Shown: one piece after another, positions 5,166 to 6,470 of the stretch
Position numbering within the stretch: position 1 is the first letter of the stretch
Layout of the letters: the number at the start of each line of letters is the position of its first letter
DNA from: Desulfobacterales bacterium
GTDB lineage: Bacteria > Desulfobacterota > Desulfobulbia > Desulfobulbales > BM004
Reading direction: 5' to 3'
Assembly (NCBI GenBank): GCA_012974315.1
Contig: JAAXQI010000010.1
Span: 1 to 6,470, forward strand
Length of the DNA: 6,470 nucleotides
Notes under the pieces: generated by a model
Told to the model about the DNA's origin: nothing
The model's input: the letters and a program-made list of their open reading frames with translations, nothing else
Databases searched by the model: none
Program-made: the position numbers and the translations under genes

Positions 5166-6113
5166 ATGAAAAGGTTAATTCTTGTTGCGCTTATATTTTT
5201 GTTTGCCTCAAGTGCAGTGGCGCTCTTTGCCATGGAGAAAAGTCATTCGGAAATGGCAGCGGCGAAACAGAAACCAGAAATCGAGCACCCCATAAAAAAA
5301 CCTAAAATGTACAGCAAAACAAAGAGGTGTCCCAATTGCGGCATGATGATCAACATGTGGGCCAGGACCAGGCACTCATTCCATCATCCTGAAGGTGATT
5401 TAACGACCTGTTCTATCCGCTGTCTGGCGGACAAGACAGTAAGCTCCGAGGCCGATGCTTCCGATGTCCAGGTGGCAATGTATCTTGATCCGGATAAAAT
5501 GATAAAGGTTGAAAAAGCTGTGTATGTCATTGGCTCAACAGCTCCGGGTACGATGACAATGAAGTCCAAGATCGCTTTTGCAGACCAAGCAGCAGCTGAA
5601 GAGTTTTCCTCAAGCTATGGCGGGGAGGTCACGGATTTTCAGGGCGCCTTTGCAGCAGCAGAAATGGAGTTGCCGAAGTCCCGGATGCTGATTGATAAGA
5701 AAAGAAAGAAAACAGGCAAGATAAAGGAACCAACTGAAAAAGATGCCTGCACTGTCTGTGGGATGTATCCGGCAAGATACCCAAAACATAACTGTCAGAT
5801 ATGGGCCATGGATGGCAGCACCCTGCATTTCTGTTCGACCCAGTGTATGGTCAATTTTAATGCTGACCCGGGAAAATATGCGGATAAGCCGGTTAAGACA
5901 AAAATGTCCTGGGTGACTCTCTATTCAGACGGTATGTATGAAAGCACTTTTGGTGCATATTATGTGGTTGGGTCACAGGTTAACGGGCCCATGGGAAGGG
6001 AGGCTCTTCCCTTCAAGCTCAAGAAAAATGCGGAAGAGTTTGTAAAGGTTAATGGCGGTAAAATAGTCAATTTCCCCCAATTGACACCTGAACTTGTTAT
6101 GGATGGAAAATAA
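5166..6113 (+). CDS. Exported protein with two tandem NosL-type domains
   Basis: NosL is known as a Cu(I)-binding accessory protein for nitrous oxide reductase, and NosL-like domains also occur apart from nos genes. This 315-residue protein starts with a signal peptide (KR, then a hydrophobic stretch to about residue 20; likely cleavage after ALFA at 22). There is no lipobox cysteine, unlike NosL lipoproteins, so the mature protein should be periplasmic. Domain 1 (about 52-165) has CPNCGMM (C55, C58) and CSIRC (C82, C86), with nearby M64, H70, H73 and H74. Domain 2 (about 192-308) has CTVCGM (C195, C198) and CSTQC (C223, C227), plus an extra C210. Each domain then shows the same order of strands: a Y-V-x-G-S segment (YVIGS 120-124; YVVGS 266-270) and an EEF...GG...F ending (145-158; 290-303). 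This points to an internal duplication. A basic linker (about 171-190) joins them. The unit is monocistronic, with its own ribosome binding site and terminator. Metal (probably copper) binding is inferred; the partner is unknown, as no nos genes are present. Confidence 0.88.
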   Translation: MKRLILVALIFLFASSAVALFAMEKSHSEMAAAKQKPEIEHPIKKPKMYSKTKRCPNCGMMINMWARTRHSFHHPEGDLTTCSIRCLADKTVSSEADASDVQVAMYLDPDKMIKVEKAVYVIGSTAPGTMTMKSKIAFADQAAAEEFSSSYGGEVTDFQGAFAAAEMELPKSRMLIDKKRKKTGKIKEPTEKDACTVCGMYPARYPKHNCQIWAMDGSTLHFCSTQCMVNFNADPGKYADKPVKTKMSWVTLYSDGMYESTFGAYYVVGSQVNGPMGREALPFKLKKNAEEFVKVNGGKIVNFPQLTPELVMDGK

Positions 6114-6143
6114 TAAGTAATAACCAAGGGCCATGATTTAATA

Positions 6144-6171
6144 AAAAAGCCGTCCACAAGGACGGCTTTTT
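6144..6171 (+). terminator. Rho-independent terminator of the NosL-like gene
   Basis: A 12-bp perfect stem (AAAAAGCCGTCC, 6144-6155, with GGACGGCTTTTT, 6160-6171) closes an ACAA tetraloop and ends in T5. It lies 30 bp after the stop codon. The A tract on the left arm makes it functional in both directions, so it could also stop a minus-strand transcript coming from the right. Confidence 0.95.
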
Positions 6172-6236
6172 ATTAATTATAGAGTCAACATTTCTTGCCA
6201 ACATCTTGACTTTATACAACCGATCTATGAGTTAGG

Positions 6237-6251
6237 ATGTCCACTGGACAT
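6237..6251. repeat. Palindrome ATGTCCA-C-TGGACAT (right copy)
   Basis: A perfect 7-bp dyad around a central C, preceded by AGG. The left copy at 4937-4949 has the same 6-bp arms with central A. Read on the minus strand the left copy is also preceded by AGG and followed by a T extending its arm, so the two sites resemble each other best in inverted orientation. Confidence 0.65.
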
Positions 6252-6409
6252 GTGAATTTCTGAAATACAACTTAAAGCCATCCAATAAGCCCTTTGAGTA
6301 ATATAGTTCAGATGAAATATTTGTTAGTAACATGCTGTTATTACAATGTTATCCTGTGGATTCCTTGCCTCAGGACGTTTTGAGGCGACAGGCTTTAAAT
6401 CCCCCTTCC

Positions 6410-6469
6410 TCACCCTCCTGCTAATTTGGCTCTAAACCCCAACTTCATTAAGGCCTCCACCAGGACCTC
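6410..6469 (-). CDS. Possible C-terminal end of a gene entering from the right edge
   Basis: On the minus strand the frame from 6469 reads EVLVEALMKLGFRAKLAGG and stops at TGA (6412-6410). The other two minus frames stop sooner. The residue mix (helix-like, then a basic tail) looks protein-like, but 19 codons are too few to identify a family or to exclude chance. If real, its transcript would run towards the bidirectional terminator at 6144-6171. Confidence 0.25.
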   Translation of the reverse strand, partial: EVLVEALMKLGFRAKLAGG

Positions 6470-6470
6470 G

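Larger units (their letters stand above)
6114..6470. other. Gene-poor right flank
   Basis: After the NosL-like gene this 357-bp stretch contains the terminator (6144-6171), the right palindrome (6237-6251), a small TAACA-TGC-TGTTA dyad (6328-6340), an inverted repeat GCCTCA/TGAGGC (6367-6372/6381-6386) and a possible minus-strand gene end (6410-6469). Nothing else is convincing. Confidence 0.5.

Noticed and set aside
5166..6113. Member of a nitrous oxide reductase (nos) operon
   Set aside because: No nosZ, nosD, nosF or nosY is present, and the gene is closed off by its own terminator.
6312..6383. Plus-strand 23-codon frame starting MKYLLVTCCYY
   Set aside because: It has no ribosome binding site, a very short length and ends inside an inverted repeat; chance is the simplest explanation.

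Overview
The window most resembles a piece of a Gram-negative, probably anaerobic bacterial chromosome of roughly 50% GC. A member of the Desulfobacterota (sulfate-reducer-like) is my best guess. It rests on the combination of a Tex/CvfB pair, an RNase HI with a hybrid-binding domain, a stand-alone exported protein with two NosL domains, and degenerate heptanucleotide repeats between genes. That placement is inference; there is no rRNA or other marker here.

Layout. Positions 100-985 (minus strand) hold a CvfB-type S1 RNA-binding protein gene that is broken: two reading frames, each clearly homologous to part of the family, meet at about position 835 with around 16 codons missing. The last 34 codons of the gene are made of a 7-bp tandem repeat, and a second tract of the same repeat lies at 1214-1248 in the 432-bp intergenic region. 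Positions 1418-4790 (plus strand) hold a probable three-gene operon: tex (1418-3541), rnhA with an N-terminal hybrid-binding domain (3609-4304) and a YaiI/YqxD (UPF0178) protein (4347-4790). A 375-bp intergenic stretch follows, rich in dyad symmetries, including a hairpin whose loop carries an anti-Shine-Dalgarno-like CCTCC. Positions 5166-6113 (plus strand) encode an exported protein with two tandem NosL-type domains, each with CxxCGM and CxxxC motifs. A very clear intrinsic terminator at 6144-6171 ends it. Two near-identical 13-15 bp palindromes (4937-4949 and 6237-6251) bracket this gene about 1.3 kb apart. The right edge may hold the last codons of a minus-strand gene.

How the genes fit together. 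The left two thirds are an RNA-handling neighbourhood: two S1-domain proteins (CvfB-like and Tex), an RNA/DNA-hybrid nuclease and a putative PIN-like-fold protein. The right third is a separate unit, probably for metal (copper) handling in the cell envelope, with its own strong ribosome binding site, candidate promoter and terminator. I see no convincing new multi-gene system. The most unusual signals are the disrupted cvfB, its repeat-built C-terminus, the paired palindromes around the NosL gene and the overlapping inverted repeats upstream of it.
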